DNA of 64,000 nucleotides from DASQPR01 sp963727415 (GCA_963727415.1 CAVSGF010000003.1:806001-870000); one strand, 5' to 3'; positions 43,498-52,792 are shown, counted from the first letter of the stretch. Translations and numbers: made by a program. The notes: a model not told the origin generated them from the letters alone.

Positions 43498-46106
43498 GAT
43501 CATGGCTGATCGCGCTACGGATCGCGAGGCGGGAGGCGCGCCGGGCAAAGGGCCGCACGCTGCTGGTCGTCGCAATGATCGCGGTACCGGTGATGGCGCT
43601 CGCGTTTGCCGCCGCCGTATACGACATGTCCGAGCTGACCCAGGCCGAGGCCCAGCAGCGCACGCTCGGCGCCGGCAACGCCCTCGTCAACTGGGTGCCT
43701 CCAGACAGCGGCACATCTCCAGACAGCGGCGGCCAGAATGCTGCCGACCGACCGCCGACGACCGCAGAGGTGGCTGCGGCGCTGCCGCCGGGTACTCAGC
43801 TGACCCGGTATTCCTCCAATTCGGTGGCGATGCGGACCACCCACGGTGTCGGCGACGTCGACGTGTACTTCTTCGACTACGGCCGGCTCACCGCGCCCCT
43901 GGTCCGGCTCGTCTCCGGAGACGCGCCTTCCAAGGCCGACGAGGTGGCGGTATCCCCGACGGCGCGCAAGCGGCTCGGCACCCGCGTCGGCGCCACTATC
44001 ACGGTCCCACCGGACCAGACCGGCACAGGCATGTTCCCGGCCGGCACGTACCGAGTGGTAGGGATCGCCGAGATCGGCGGTCACATCAAGGACTGCATGT
44101 GGTTTTCCTCGTCCGAGTCGGGTGATACCGCAAGCTGGATCGCCCACACCCCGGTCCGCCTCGACAAGGCCGCGGCCAACGCGCTGTCCGCCAAGAATCT
44201 CAAGGTGTTCACGATGGCCGATCTGGCACCACCGGTCTCCGCCACTACCCGTGGCTTCACCCTGTTCGGCATCGGGACCATCATCGCCGGTCTTGGCATC
44301 CTCGAAGTCGTACTGCTGGCCGGCCCGGCGTTCGCGGTCGGCGCCCGCCGTCGGCAGCGCGACCTCGCGCTCACCGCCGCCAACGGCGCCAGCGCAGCGA
44401 TGGTGCAGCGGATCGTGCTGGCCGACGGCGTGTTCGCCGGTGGTGTGGCCGGGCTGGGCGGCATCCTGATCGGCGCCACGGCCGCTTTCGCCAGCCGCGG
44501 CCTGATCGCCGAGCACCTCACCCACGAGCGCCCGGGCGGATATCGGGTGTACCCGACGGCGCTCGCCATCATCGTGGCCGTTGCGGTCGTCACCGGCCTT
44601 CTAGGCGCGCTGATCCCAGCGGTGGCAGTGGGGCGTCAGGACGTGGTGGCGGCACTGTCCGGACGCCGTGGTGTCACCCGCTCCCGACGCCGGTGGCTGG
44701 TCGTCGGCATCGTCGGCGCGGCAGCCGGAGCCGCCGTTGCGGTCTTCGGCGCGGACCGGTCCAGCGCCAACATCGTGCTGACCGGCCTCATCATCGGCGA
44801 ACTCGGGCTGGTGTTGTGCACACCGACCATCGTCGGCGGCATCGCGCGCCTGGGCCGGTTCTTGCCGGTGCCCACCCGGATCGCTCTACGGGATACCGCC
44901 CGGCGCCGCTCGGCCGCCGCGCCGGCCATCTCGGCGGTGATGGCGGCGGTGGCGGGCAGCGTGGCGCTGACCGTCTACCTGTCGGCCAACGACGCCCGCG
45001 CCAACCAGACGGTCCAGCCCATGCCGACCGGAACGATCACCGTGTACACCACCAACGAGAAGAACGCCGCCGAGCAGACCCGGGCCATCCTCAGTAGACA
45101 ATTTCCGTCGGCGACCATCGGCACCATCCTCGGGCCGGACTGCGACTGCTTAGTCCAGATCGAAGCCGGGCTGCCGGAGTCGGCCCGCTGCCCGTTCAAT
45201 TCGAACGACCCACTCACCGCGGCCCAGCAAGCCCAGGCGAAGGCGGACGCACGCTGCGACGACCCGTGGCAGAGGTACCTGGTCATGACCGCCGGCGATA
45301 CCCCGACGGCGGCGGCCATCATGAGACAGCACGATCCAGCGATGATCAACCGGATCAACTCGACGCTGTCAGCCGGCGGGGCGTTGGTCGGCGATCCCCG
45401 GCTGATCGGGCCGGACGGCCGGGTTGTCCTCCAGGTCAGCACGGAGCGCTCGGACGGCACCTTCGAGGTGCCCACGAGCGTGAAGGTTCCCGCGATCGCG
45501 GTAGCCACCGGCGGACTGGACACCGTCGTACTCGGCCCCGATGCGTTGCGTGAACTGGGCATCACCAAGACCGCCGTGCAGAGCGTGCTGGCGTTCCCGA
45601 CCCACGCGGTCACCGCCGATCAGCAGGAGCGGCTCGACGGGGCGCTGTTCGACGCCGGGCTGAGCCGATCCTCGCTCGAGGCCGAACCCGCAGCGGACCG
45701 GCACCCGATCGCGATCATCCTGACTGTTGCCGCTGCCCTGATCGCGCTCGGCGCGGCCGCCATGTCCACGGGACTTGCCGCCGCCGATGGGCGGGCCGAC
45801 CTCAGCACGCTGGCCGCGGTCGGTGCCAGCCCGGGGGTCCGGCGCCAGCTGTCGCTGTCCCAGTCCGGCGTGATCGCCCTGCTGGGATCTGCGCTCGGCG
45901 TCGTCGCCGGGCTCGGCGCGGCCGCCGCGGTACTGACCGGGCTGAACCAGGTATTCAACGCGACCTGGCCGGCGCCACCCTCGTACCCGATCCGTGTTCC
46001 GTGGGTCAATCTGCTGATCGCGCTCGTGGTGGTGCCGGCCATCGCGATGCTCGGAGCCGGTCTGCTGACCAGGTCTCGCCTACCGAGTGAACGGAGGGCA
46101 GACTGA
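43494..46106 (+). CDS. ABC transporter permease, FtsX family
   Basis: An 870-residue membrane permease with two FtsX-like halves. The first transmembrane helix is at about 23-45, followed by an extracytoplasmic domain, a group of helices (about 260-420), a second large outside domain containing paired Cys (ILGPDCDCLV), and C-terminal helices. Two Cys-containing segments outside may form disulfides. Such exporters move lipids, lipoproteins or antimicrobial peptides; substrate unknown. It overlaps the ATPase gene by four bases. Confidence 0.92.
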   Translation: MRSWLIALRIARREARRAKGRTLLVVAMIAVPVMALAFAAAVYDMSELTQAEAQQRTLGAGNALVNWVPPDSGTSPDSGGQNAADRPPTTAEVAAALPPGTQLTRYSSNSVAMRTTHGVGDVDVYFFDYGRLTAPLVRLVSGDAPSKADEVAVSPTARKRLGTRVGATITVPPDQTGTGMFPAGTYRVVGIAEIGGHIKDCMWFSSSESGDTASWIAHTPVRLDKAAANALSAKNLKVFTMADLAPPVSATTRGFTLFGIGTIIAGLGILEVVLLAGPAFAVGARRRQRDLALTAANGASAAMVQRIVLADGVFAGGVAGLGGILIGATAAFASRGLIAEHLTHERPGGYRVYPTALAIIVAVAVVTGLLGALIPAVAVGRQDVVAALSGRRGVTRSRRRWLVVGIVGAAAGAAVAVFGADRSSANIVLTGLIIGELGLVLCTPTIVGGIARLGRFLPVPTRIALRDTARRRSAAAPAISAVMAAVAGSVALTVYLSANDARANQTVQPMPTGTITVYTTNEKNAAEQTRAILSRQFPSATIGTILGPDCDCLVQIEAGLPESARCPFNSNDPLTAAQQAQAKADARCDDPWQRYLVMTAGDTPTAAAIMRQHDPAMINRINSTLSAGGALVGDPRLIGPDGRVVLQVSTERSDGTFEVPTSVKVPAIAVATGGLDTVVLGPDALRELGITKTAVQSVLAFPTHAVTADQQERLDGALFDAGLSRSSLEAEPAADRHPIAIILTVAAALIALGAAAMSTGLAAADGRADLSTLAAVGASPGVRRQLSLSQSGVIALLGSALGVVAGLGAAAAVLTGLNQVFNATWPAPPSYPIRVPWVNLLIALVVVPAIAMLGAGLLTRSRLPSERRAD

Positions 46107-46110
46107 CCGA

Positions 46111-46608
46111 ATGTCCCGTGCGTCCCGCGCTGCCCGCACCTTGCGCATGCTCGGCCATTACGAGTGGTTCGCCCGGCTGGGCCGAGCAATGATGCCCATC
46201 GACCGCGCCCTTGGTCGCCTGACCAAGGGCCGGTTCGTGGCATTCGGGCAGCGGGAACTGCCGTCCTTGCTGATCATCACGACCGGTCGGCGCAGCGGCA
46301 AGCCCCGCACCGTTCCCCTGCTGTACATGCCCGACGGCGACGCGTACGTGGTGATGGCATCGAACTGGGGCCAGCCGAATCACCCGGCGTGGGCGGTCAA
46401 CCTGCGCGCCCATCCGGATGCCATCGTCATGGTCGGTGGCCGGACCGTACCGGTACGGGCGCGGATGGCCACCGGCACCGAACGGGACCGGCTGCTCGGC
46501 CTGATGCTCGGAATGTGGCCGGCGTACGCGACCTACCAAGAGCGGGCGTCTGCTCGTAGCGTCAAGATCTTTCGACTCGATCCGGTCCTCGCCTCCGATC
46601 CCGGATGA
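46111..46608 (+). CDS. F420-type (Ddn-like) nitroreductase family protein
   Basis: A 165-residue split-barrel protein of the deazaflavin-dependent oxidoreductase group. Typical blocks are TGRRSGKPRTVPLLY and SNWGQPNHPAWAVNLRAHP, as in mycobacterial Ddn relatives. These enzymes use reduced F420, a cofactor common in actinobacteria. The ATG at 46111 lies 13 bp after GGAGGG, slightly far; the gene follows the permease directly and may be part of its operon. Confidence 0.85.
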   Translation: MSRASRAARTLRMLGHYEWFARLGRAMMPIDRALGRLTKGRFVAFGQRELPSLLIITTGRRSGKPRTVPLLYMPDGDAYVVMASNWGQPNHPAWAVNLRAHPDAIVMVGGRTVPVRARMATGTERDRLLGLMLGMWPAYATYQERASARSVKIFRLDPVLASDPG

Positions 46609-46939
46609 TCCACACCGGGTGCCGTGACACGGGTCACCGAGCCGGTATTGGACGAAAGCCGGAGTCCGCACCACTGGCGGAATATGGCTGGGTTTCCGGC
46701 TCCGCCCGGATCAAACGGCGCCATGTCCTTCCAGTGGTCATCTTCCAATACTCACCTTCCAGCGGCCGGAACGTTATTCGATTGCCGTCCAATAGCTAAC
46801 TGCCTAACCTTGCTGTTCGTCGCCAGGCACTGCAACATCAGTACTAGTGCCAGCATCGAGACCAGGCGCAACATAACTACCAGCGCCAACATCACTACCA
46901 GCGCCAACATCACTACCGCGATTCCAAGGAGTCCCTGTC
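46609..46939. other. Intergenic region with 18-bp repeats
   Basis: About 331 bp, less GC-rich than the genes. Three 18-bp units, the last two identical (ACCAGCGCCAACATCACT), lie at 46861-46914, just before the ribosome binding site of the 55-residue gene. No other gene seen. Confidence 0.6.
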
Positions 46940-47107
46940 ATGGCCACCTGGCGGACCACCACCGCGGCACCGGCTCGCCGGCTGCCGTGTGCGATGGCGC
47001 CCGAGGCCGCGACCTATGCCACCGACACCCTGAAGAACGACACCCTGACCATCGAGACCCTGAAGATCGTCGAGGGCGGCCCAACGCAACCGAGGTGGAT
47101 GAGGTAA
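46940..47107 (+). CDS. Small protein of unknown function (55 aa)
   Basis: A 55-codon gene, start MATWRTTTAAPARRL, middle LKNDTLTIETLKIVEGG, end PTQPRWMR. An AAGGAG site lies eight bases before the ATG, and an intrinsic terminator with T run begins 20 bp after the TAA stop, so it is a complete transcription unit. There is one Cys (residue 17), a Thr-rich central helix and a Gly-Gly before a short Pro/Trp/Arg tail. That shape recalls a leader-core peptide, but no modification enzyme is adjacent (the next gene is an HNH nuclease), so this is a weak idea. Family not recognised. Confidence 0.65.
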   Translation: MATWRTTTAAPARRLPCAMAPEAATYATDTLKNDTLTIETLKIVEGGPTQPRWMR

Positions 47108-47127
47108 GACGCAGCGTCGCTGCATCG

Positions 47128-47165
47128 AACCGCCCGCCCGGCCGTCGCCGGCGGGCGGTTTTGTT
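47128..47165 (+). terminator. Intrinsic terminator
   Basis: An 11-bp stem, AACCGCCCGCC with GGCGGGCGGTT, 11-base loop, followed by TTTTGTT. It ends the 55-residue gene's transcript. Confidence 0.9.
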
Positions 47166-47222
47166 ATCCGGCAACTGTGATTACCCAGCAACCAGCATCA
47201 CGTGAACGAGAGGGGAAGCCCG

Positions 47223-47666
47223 GTGGACGCCGTACTCGTACTGAACGCCGACCTCGGCCCGCTGCACCGGGTCTCGTTACGCCACGCCGTGCGAATGCTG
47301 TTCCGTGAAGTCGCCGTGGTTCACGAAGCGGAGCCCGACCGGCAGTTGGGCTTGTGGCCGATGCCCAAAGTGGTACGCCTGGTGACGTACGTGGTGACCA
47401 AGTGGCGCTACTCGACGGCTCCGGCCTGGTCGCGGCGTGGCGTGCTGGCCCGGGACGGGCACAGATGCGCCTACTGCGGCCAGCACGCCACCACGGTCGA
47501 CCACGTACTGCCGAGTTCCAGAGGCGGCCGTAACAGCTGGCTGAATACCGTTGCCGCGTGCGGGCCATGCAACCATCGCAAGGGCAACCGCACCCCGGAC
47601 GAGGCGCGGATGCCCCTGCGTACCAAGCCGTACGCGCCACCCTGGGCCACGGTCGGAGCCCGCTAA
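47223..47666 (+). CDS. HNH endonuclease
   Basis: A 147-residue HNH protein of the common actinobacterial chromosomal type. The zinc-ribbon HNH domain is at the C-terminal end: RCAYCGQ, then DHVLPSSRGG (catalytic His in DH), NTVAACGPCNHRKG. The GTG at 47223 is preceded by GAGAGGGGAAG and begins the usual VDAVLVLNADLGPL. Such proteins may restrict foreign DNA; the actual role is unknown. Confidence 0.9.
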   Translation: MDAVLVLNADLGPLHRVSLRHAVRMLFREVAVVHEAEPDRQLGLWPMPKVVRLVTYVVTKWRYSTAPAWSRRGVLARDGHRCAYCGQHATTVDHVLPSSRGGRNSWLNTVAACGPCNHRKGNRTPDEARMPLRTKPYAPPWATVGAR

Positions 47667-48007
47667 GGCACCGTTCGGGCCTATTGGCGAGAGCAGGCAC
47701 TCAACCACGAACGGGCGACGTTGGCGGTTGGTCGGGCATCCGACAGCACCCAGCGGACGGGAATGCTAGCTGGGGCAACGGTTCCGGTCGCCGGTCGCAG
47801 CGGCGCAAATCACGTCGCCGGACCATCTCCGGCCCGGATACGCTTGGCCGTCCCGGAGGCGGTAAGCGCGCGCGTCACGGTCGCGGAGGGGTCGACCGTG
47901 CCGCGCAAACGGTACCGTCTCCGGGACGAGTGTCACGCCATGCGACCCCGCGGCACCCCTGAGCCACAGCACCCCCGATCCTCAGCCGTCTTCGGCAAGC
48001 ATCTGGT
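47667..48007. other. Intergenic region without visible genes
   Basis: About 341 bp between the HNH and dienelactone hydrolase genes. I see no gene, repeat or strong hairpin. It must hold the promoter of the hydrolase gene. Confidence 0.5.
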
Positions 48008-48757
48008 ATGACTTCCGGCATGTGTTATGGAGATGACGCGCGCCCGCCGGCGCCACCAGTGCAGGGTCCGATCGGGGCACACGGTGACCTCGTCCTCACA
48101 TCCGCCGATGGAACGCAGTTCTCGGCGTACGAGGCTCATCCGGAGGCATCGTCGTCCCGCGGCATCGTGATCTTGCCGGACGTACGCGGCCTGCATCAGT
48201 TCTACAAGGATCTCGCACTGCGCTTCGCCGAGGCTGGCGTGCACGCGATCGCCATCGACTACTTCGGGCGGACCGCCGGGCTGACCGCCCGGGATGAGGG
48301 CTTCGGTTATCGCGAGCACGTGGACCAGATGGACTTCGCCAATGTCACGGCCGACGCCACCGCCGCGTATCAGGTGCTGTCGGCGATCGATGGGGTCAGC
48401 TCGATCTTCACCGTCGGATTCTGCATGGGCGGTGCCATGTCGTGGCGGCAGTCGGCTTCGCCGAGCCAGTACGCCGGAAATATCGGCCTGTACGGGGTTC
48501 CATCGCGGGTCGCCTCGGTCATCGACCAGATGCGCGCACCGCTACTGATCCTCGCCGCCGGGCAGGACTTCACCCCGGTCGAAACCGTCGAGGAGTTCGC
48601 CGATCAGGTCCGCGGCCGGGGTGTCGACGTCGAGATGCATGTGTACCCAAACGCGCCGCACAGCTTCTTCGATCGCACCTTCGGCGAGCATGCCGAAGCC
48701 TGCGCCGATGCCTGGCGCCGCATGCTCGCGTTCCTGGATAGCCGCGGTACCGCTTAA
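48008..48757 (+). CDS. Dienelactone hydrolase family protein
   Basis: An alpha/beta hydrolase of 249 residues. The nucleophile is Cys139 in GFCMGG, the acid is Asp in AAGQDFTP and the base is His in NAPHSFFDR, the Cys-Asp-His triad of dienelactone hydrolases. The family hydrolyses cyclic lactones in aromatic breakdown, but many members act on other esters. No aromatic pathway genes are nearby. Full length. Confidence 0.9.
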   Translation: MTSGMCYGDDARPPAPPVQGPIGAHGDLVLTSADGTQFSAYEAHPEASSSRGIVILPDVRGLHQFYKDLALRFAEAGVHAIAIDYFGRTAGLTARDEGFGYREHVDQMDFANVTADATAAYQVLSAIDGVSSIFTVGFCMGGAMSWRQSASPSQYAGNIGLYGVPSRVASVIDQMRAPLLILAAGQDFTPVETVEEFADQVRGRGVDVEMHVYPNAPHSFFDRTFGEHAEACADAWRRMLAFLDSRGTA

Positions 48758-48892
48758 GGCCGGCGCCACCCGGAGCCGGTACTACCTGAAGCCCGCCCAC
48801 CACCTTGAAGCCAGTACCGGTGCCGCGACGCCCGGCAAGTAGCCTACGGCTTCGCGGGGCCTGTGACGGCTGGTCGATGAACGGGGTATCTG

Positions 48893-49516
48893 GTGAACGA
48901 CGAGACCATCGGAGTCTGGCTGCGCCGGCTCGCATCGGAAGCGCCGGCGCCGGGCGGCGGCGCCGCCGCCGGAATGAGCGCGGCCATGTCGGCCGCGCTC
49001 ATCTCGATGGCATGCAATCTCACCATCGGCAAGCCTCGGTACGCCCAGCACGAGGCCCATCTGACCGGGGTACGCGATCGCTGCACCCAGCTTCGGCAAG
49101 CCGCCGTTGACCTGGCCGACGCCGACGCGGTCATGTTCGACCAGGTGATCGCGGCGTACCGCCTACCGAAGAGCGACGAGGCCGAACGATCTCGCCGCAG
49201 TGCCGCGATCGAGACCGCGCTGATCGCCGCCGCCGACGTCCCCATGCGGACCGCGGCGCTCGCCGTCGAGCTCATCGATCACGCCGGTGACGTGCTGGAC
49301 CGGGTGAACATCAACCTGCTGGCCGACATCGGGGTGGCCGCCTCGTGCGCCCGAGCCGCCCTGGAAGCGGCCGCCACCAACGTCCGGGTAAACGTCGCGG
49401 GCATCGCTGACGACGCCGTACGGGCCGGCCTGGCCGACCAGATCACGGCCCACGAACGCCGGGCCGAGGACGCCACCCGGATCGTTCAGACGGTGACCAA
49501 GCGGGTCAGCGCATGA
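48893..49516 (+). CDS. Cyclodeaminase/cyclohydrolase family protein
   Basis: A 207-residue helical protein related to formiminotetrahydrofolate cyclodeaminase. The conserved APAPGGGAAAGMSAAM loop is near residue 18-33, followed by CNLTIGK and NINLLADIGVAAS. Family members close formimino- or formyl-folate to 5,10-methenyl-tetrahydrofolate. Its stop overlaps the start of the folD-like gene by four bases (49513-49516), a strong functional link to folate chemistry. GTG start. Confidence 0.85.
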   Translation: MNDETIGVWLRRLASEAPAPGGGAAAGMSAAMSAALISMACNLTIGKPRYAQHEAHLTGVRDRCTQLRQAAVDLADADAVMFDQVIAAYRLPKSDEAERSRRSAAIETALIAAADVPMRTAALAVELIDHAGDVLDRVNINLLADIGVAASCARAALEAAATNVRVNVAGIADDAVRAGLADQITAHERRAEDATRIVQTVTKRVSA

Positions 49517-50376
49517 GGGACATCGACGGCCGCGCCACCGCTCGCGCACTCACCGCCGAGGTCTCCGCCGACGTCGCCGCGGCTCGGGCGCGCGGCATTG
49601 AGCCGATGCTCGCCGTGGTGGTCCCCACAAGTGACGAGGCGACGGCGTGGTACGTCCGGTCGATCGAGCGGGCCGCCACCCGGGTCGGCATCGGATGCCG
49701 GTTGATCGACCTGGCTGGTGCGGGCGTCGAGCGCATCCGAGCCGAACTCCGGACCCAGTCGGCCGATCCCTCGGTGCACGGCGTCATGTGCCAGACGCCG
49801 CTTCCGACCGGAGCGTCGCTAGCCGATCTCGGCAGTGCCATCACCCCGGCCAAGGATGTCGACGGCGCGAACCCGGCCAGCCTGGGTCGCCTGTTCGCCG
49901 GGCTCCCGGCCTATCCCCCGGCCACCGCCGCCGCCGTCGGGCACCTGCTCCGGTACGAGCAAATCGCCCTGTCTGGGGCGAATGCGGTAGTGATCGGGCG
50001 GTCGACCGTCGTCGGGAAGCCGATGGCGGCGCTCCTGCTCGCCGACGACGCCACGGTGACGATCTGCCACTCCCGGACGGTGGACCTGGCCCGGGTCTGC
50101 GCGCGCGCCGACGTGCTGGTCGCCGCCGCCGGGCGGCCGGGCCTGGTCACCGGCGAGTTCGTCAAGCACGGAGCGATCGTGATCGACGTCGGCACCAACC
50201 CAACCGCCGATGGCGGCCTGGTCGGAGACGTGGACGCCACTTCGGTGGCCGGGCGGGCCGCGGCGCTGACGCCGGTACCGGGCGGTGTTGGACCGGTCAC
50301 CACGATGCTGCTGATGCGCCACACGGTTGACGCGGCCCTGAAGCACGGCGCCGCCGGCGGGACGCGATCCGGCTAG
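49513..50376 (+). CDS. folD: FolD-like methylenetetrahydrofolate dehydrogenase (catalytic Lys missing)
   Basis: A 287-residue homologue of bifunctional FolD. The Rossmann part is intact (GRSTVVGKPMAALLL, TPVPGGVGPVTT), and the Gln of CQTPLP and Asp of KDVDG remain. The active-site YxxxK reads YVRSI: Tyr is kept, Lys (Lys54 of E. coli FolD) is replaced by Ile. In related enzymes change of this Lys abolishes cyclohydrolase and may leave dehydrogenase activity. The coupled cyclodeaminase gene would make methenyl-folate, so a dehydrogenase-only role is a reasonable inference. A second, normal FolD would be expected elsewhere. Confidence 0.8.
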   Translation: MRDIDGRATARALTAEVSADVAAARARGIEPMLAVVVPTSDEATAWYVRSIERAATRVGIGCRLIDLAGAGVERIRAELRTQSADPSVHGVMCQTPLPTGASLADLGSAITPAKDVDGANPASLGRLFAGLPAYPPATAAAVGHLLRYEQIALSGANAVVIGRSTVVGKPMAALLLADDATVTICHSRTVDLARVCARADVLVAAAGRPGLVTGEFVKHGAIVIDVGTNPTADGGLVGDVDATSVAGRAAALTPVPGGVGPVTTMLLMRHTVDAALKHGAAGGTRSG

Positions 50377-50400
50377 CCGCCATCGTGCCGCGCGACGTGA

Positions 50401-51126
50401 TCAGACGGTGACGCCGATGAGGTGCCCGATGCCGTACGTGGCGCCAGCCGCCATGCCGCCGAGGATCAGTTGCCGGACGCCGGACCACCACCAGGTCTGG
50501 TTGGTCAGCAGAGCGGTCAGCGCGCCGGCCACGAACAGTCCGACACCACCGCAGGCCAGAGCGGCCCACAGGAAGCGGTAGTTGAGGAAGTAGGGAAGCA
50601 GCGGGATCACGGCGCCGATCGAGAAGCAGATGAACGACGAGATCGCCGCGACCCACGGGCTGGGCACCTCCGCCGGGTCGATGCCGAGTTCCTCCTGGGC
50701 GTGGACCCGCAGCGCCTCGTCCGGGTTCTCGGCGAGCGTGCGGGCCACCTGCAACGCGAGGTCCCGGGGCAGGCCGCGCTCGACCCAGCGGTCAGCGAGT
50801 TCCTCGGCCTCGGCGACCGGGTGACGCTCCAGCTCCCGGCGCTCCTTGGCCACCTCGTGCGCGATCTGGTCGTTCTGCGTGCTCACGCTGGTGTACTCGC
50901 CGAGGCCCATGCTGATGGCACCGGCGACGAGACCGGCCAGGCCGGTGAGCACCACGGTACGGGCCGCCACGCCGGCACCCCCGACGCCGGCGATCAGGGA
51001 GATGTTGGTGACCAGGCCGTCCATGGCGCCGAACACGGCCGGCCGCAGCCAGCCGCCGGAAACATCGGCATGGTGGTGATCGTCGTGCGAGGCGGGCGAA
51101 CTGGTCGTCGCGAGCGGTTCGGTCAT
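50401..51126 (-). CDS. VIT1/CCC1 family metal transporter
   Basis: A 241-residue membrane protein of the vacuolar iron transporter-like family. Helices at about 32-50, 56-75, 165-185, 190-210 and 220-240, with a cytoplasmic acidic metal-binding loop of paired Glu between helices two and three (EYTSVSTQNDQIAHEVAKER, then HPVAEAEELADRWV). The N-terminus has HDDHHH. It probably exports or stores Fe2+ or Mn2+. Coupled to map by four bases. Confidence 0.88.
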   Translation of the reverse strand: MTEPLATTSSPASHDDHHHADVSGGWLRPAVFGAMDGLVTNISLIAGVGGAGVAARTVVLTGLAGLVAGAISMGLGEYTSVSTQNDQIAHEVAKERRELERHPVAEAEELADRWVERGLPRDLALQVARTLAENPDEALRVHAQEELGIDPAEVPSPWVAAISSFICFSIGAVIPLLPYFLNYRFLWAALACGGVGLFVAGALTALLTNQTWWWSGVRQLILGGMAAGATYGIGHLIGVTV

Positions 51127-51980
51127 GGCAGCGTCAGGATCTCGGCGCCGTCATCGGTGATCACGATGGTGTGCTCGAACTGGGCCGTCCACCTGCGGTC
51201 CCGTGTCACCACGGTCCAGCCGTCCTTCCACATGTCGTACGCGTACGTGCCGAGAGTGATCATCGGCTCGATGGTGAAGGTCATCCCCGGTTCCATCACG
51301 TCGGTCGTCCGGGGGTTGTCGTAGTGCGGGATGAACAGCCCGCTGTGGAACGACCTGCCGATGCCGTGCCCGCCGAAGTCGCGCACCACGCCGTAGCCGA
51401 ATCGCTTCGCGTACGCCTCGATGACCCGGCCGATGACGTTGATCTGCCGGCCCGGCGCGCACGCCTTGATCGCCCGCATCGTCGCCTCCCGGGTACGCTC
51501 GACCAGCAGGCGCGCCTCCTCGGAAACGTCGCCGACGCAGAAAGTCGCGTCGGTGTCGCCGTGCACGCCGCCGATGTACGCGGTGACGTCGATGTTGATG
51601 ATGTCGCCGTCCTCGATCACCGTGGAGTCCGGGATGCCGTGACAGATCACCTCGTTGAGGCTGGTGCAGCAGGACTTGGGAAAGCCCTTGTACCCGAGCG
51701 TCGACGGGTACGCGTCGTGGTCGCACAGGAACTCGTGCACGATCCGGTCGATCTCGTCCGTCGTGACGCCCGGCTTGCAGTGCTCGCCGGCCAGGGCGGT
51801 AGCCTGCGCCGCGAGCCGTCCGGCGATCCGCATCTTCTCGACCGTCTCGGCGGTCTGGACGTTGGGGCCTGCGTACGGCGTCGGTCGCTTCTTCCCGACA
51901 TATTCCGGCCTGGGAATGTGGGCGGGCACTTGCCGCCACGGGCTGAGCGTGCCAGGGGTCAGTGCGGCGCGGACAGTCAT
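51123..51980 (-). CDS. map: Methionine aminopeptidase, type I
   Basis: Removes the initiator Met from nascent proteins. The 285 residues contain the M24 metal ligands: IDVTAYIGG, DTDATF, GHGIGR, then the Glu ligands in TIEPM and FEHTIV. An N-terminal extension with RPEYVGKKRPTPY is typical of actinobacterial MAP. The ATG at 51980 has AAGGTGG upstream. Divergent from an acetyltransferase gene. Confidence 0.96.
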   Translation of the reverse strand: MTVRAALTPGTLSPWRQVPAHIPRPEYVGKKRPTPYAGPNVQTAETVEKMRIAGRLAAQATALAGEHCKPGVTTDEIDRIVHEFLCDHDAYPSTLGYKGFPKSCCTSLNEVICHGIPDSTVIEDGDIINIDVTAYIGGVHGDTDATFCVGDVSEEARLLVERTREATMRAIKACAPGRQINVIGRVIEAYAKRFGYGVVRDFGGHGIGRSFHSGLFIPHYDNPRTTDVMEPGMTFTIEPMITLGTYAYDMWKDGWTVVTRDRRWTAQFEHTIVITDDGAEILTLP

Positions 51981-52033
51981 ACCCGCCACCTTAACGAGTC
52001 GCCGACCGGCCCGCGTTGTGAGAGCCTCGGCCC

Positions 52034-52792
52034 ATGGATCCGGCGGTGTTCGAGCAAGTGACCGGCGCGTGGCGAGAGATGTCCAAGGTGCCGCTGGGAT
52101 TCGCCGAGCCGGGTGCCACGACGGTCGCCGCCGTCGCCACGTCACTGATATGCCCGCCCGGGTGGTGCGGCTACGTGCGGCTCGGCGACCGGGTGGTCAT
52201 GACAGCACCGGATCCAGAGCGGGCCGCCCAGCTGAGCGAGGCGATCTTCCGGGATAGCCCGGACCAGGTTCGCATGGGGCCGGCGGTCCTGGCCTATCTC
52301 GATCGGCCGGTCCGGGCCGTGGCGGCCGCTGAGCACGCTGGTGAGCGGGCGGTTGCTGATGCCGCCCCCGGTAGCGGGCCAAAGTTCACCGTGGCTCCGA
52401 AACCGCCGGGCGACCCACTGGTCGCCGATCTGGAGGGCGCGGTCGATCCCGCCGACGCCGCCGAGGCCGGCGTCGGGGAGTGCCTGTCACCGGTATTCGT
52501 GGCGCTTGACGGCTCCCGCCCGGTCGCGGCCGCCGGATACCGCCCATGGGTGAACGAGCTGGCGCATATGAGCGTGCTCACCCGTACCGGATATCGGGGT
52601 CGGGGTCTAGCGGGCCTGGTGTCCGCGGCGGCGGTGGCGCATGCCCAGGCCGCCGGTCTGATCCCGCAATGGCGCGCCCGTACGGACAACCTGGCGTCTA
52701 GAGCAGTCGCGGCCCGGCTGGGCTTCACCGAGATCGGCGAGCAGATCAGCCGGTTGCTGGCCCCGTCGGATTCGGCGCTGCCAGCAGGCTGA
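52034..52792 (+). CDS. GNAT N-acetyltransferase
   Basis: A 252-residue protein: an N-terminal region without known function and a C-terminal GNAT domain with the TGYRGRGLAGLV acetyl-CoA loop and NLASRAVAARLGFTEIGEQ. An Ala/Glu-rich linker separates them. Diverges from map across 53 bp. Substrate unknown. Confidence 0.8.
   Translation: MDPAVFEQVTGAWREMSKVPLGFAEPGATTVAAVATSLICPPGWCGYVRLGDRVVMTAPDPERAAQLSEAIFRDSPDQVRMGPAVLAYLDRPVRAVAAAEHAGERAVADAAPGSGPKFTVAPKPPGDPLVADLEGAVDPADAAEAGVGECLSPVFVALDGSRPVAAAGYRPWVNELAHMSVLTRTGYRGRGLAGLVSAAAVAHAQAAGLIPQWRARTDNLASRAVAARLGFTEIGEQISRLLAPSDSALPAG

Noticed and set aside
46940..47107. RiPP gene cluster
   Set aside because: The 55-residue protein has a leader-like shape, but no modifying enzyme or dedicated transporter is adjacent; kept as an unknown small protein.
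47667..48007. Short open frames between HNH and dienelactone hydrolase genes
   Set aside because: No ribosome binding site, no terminator and non-coding-like composition.
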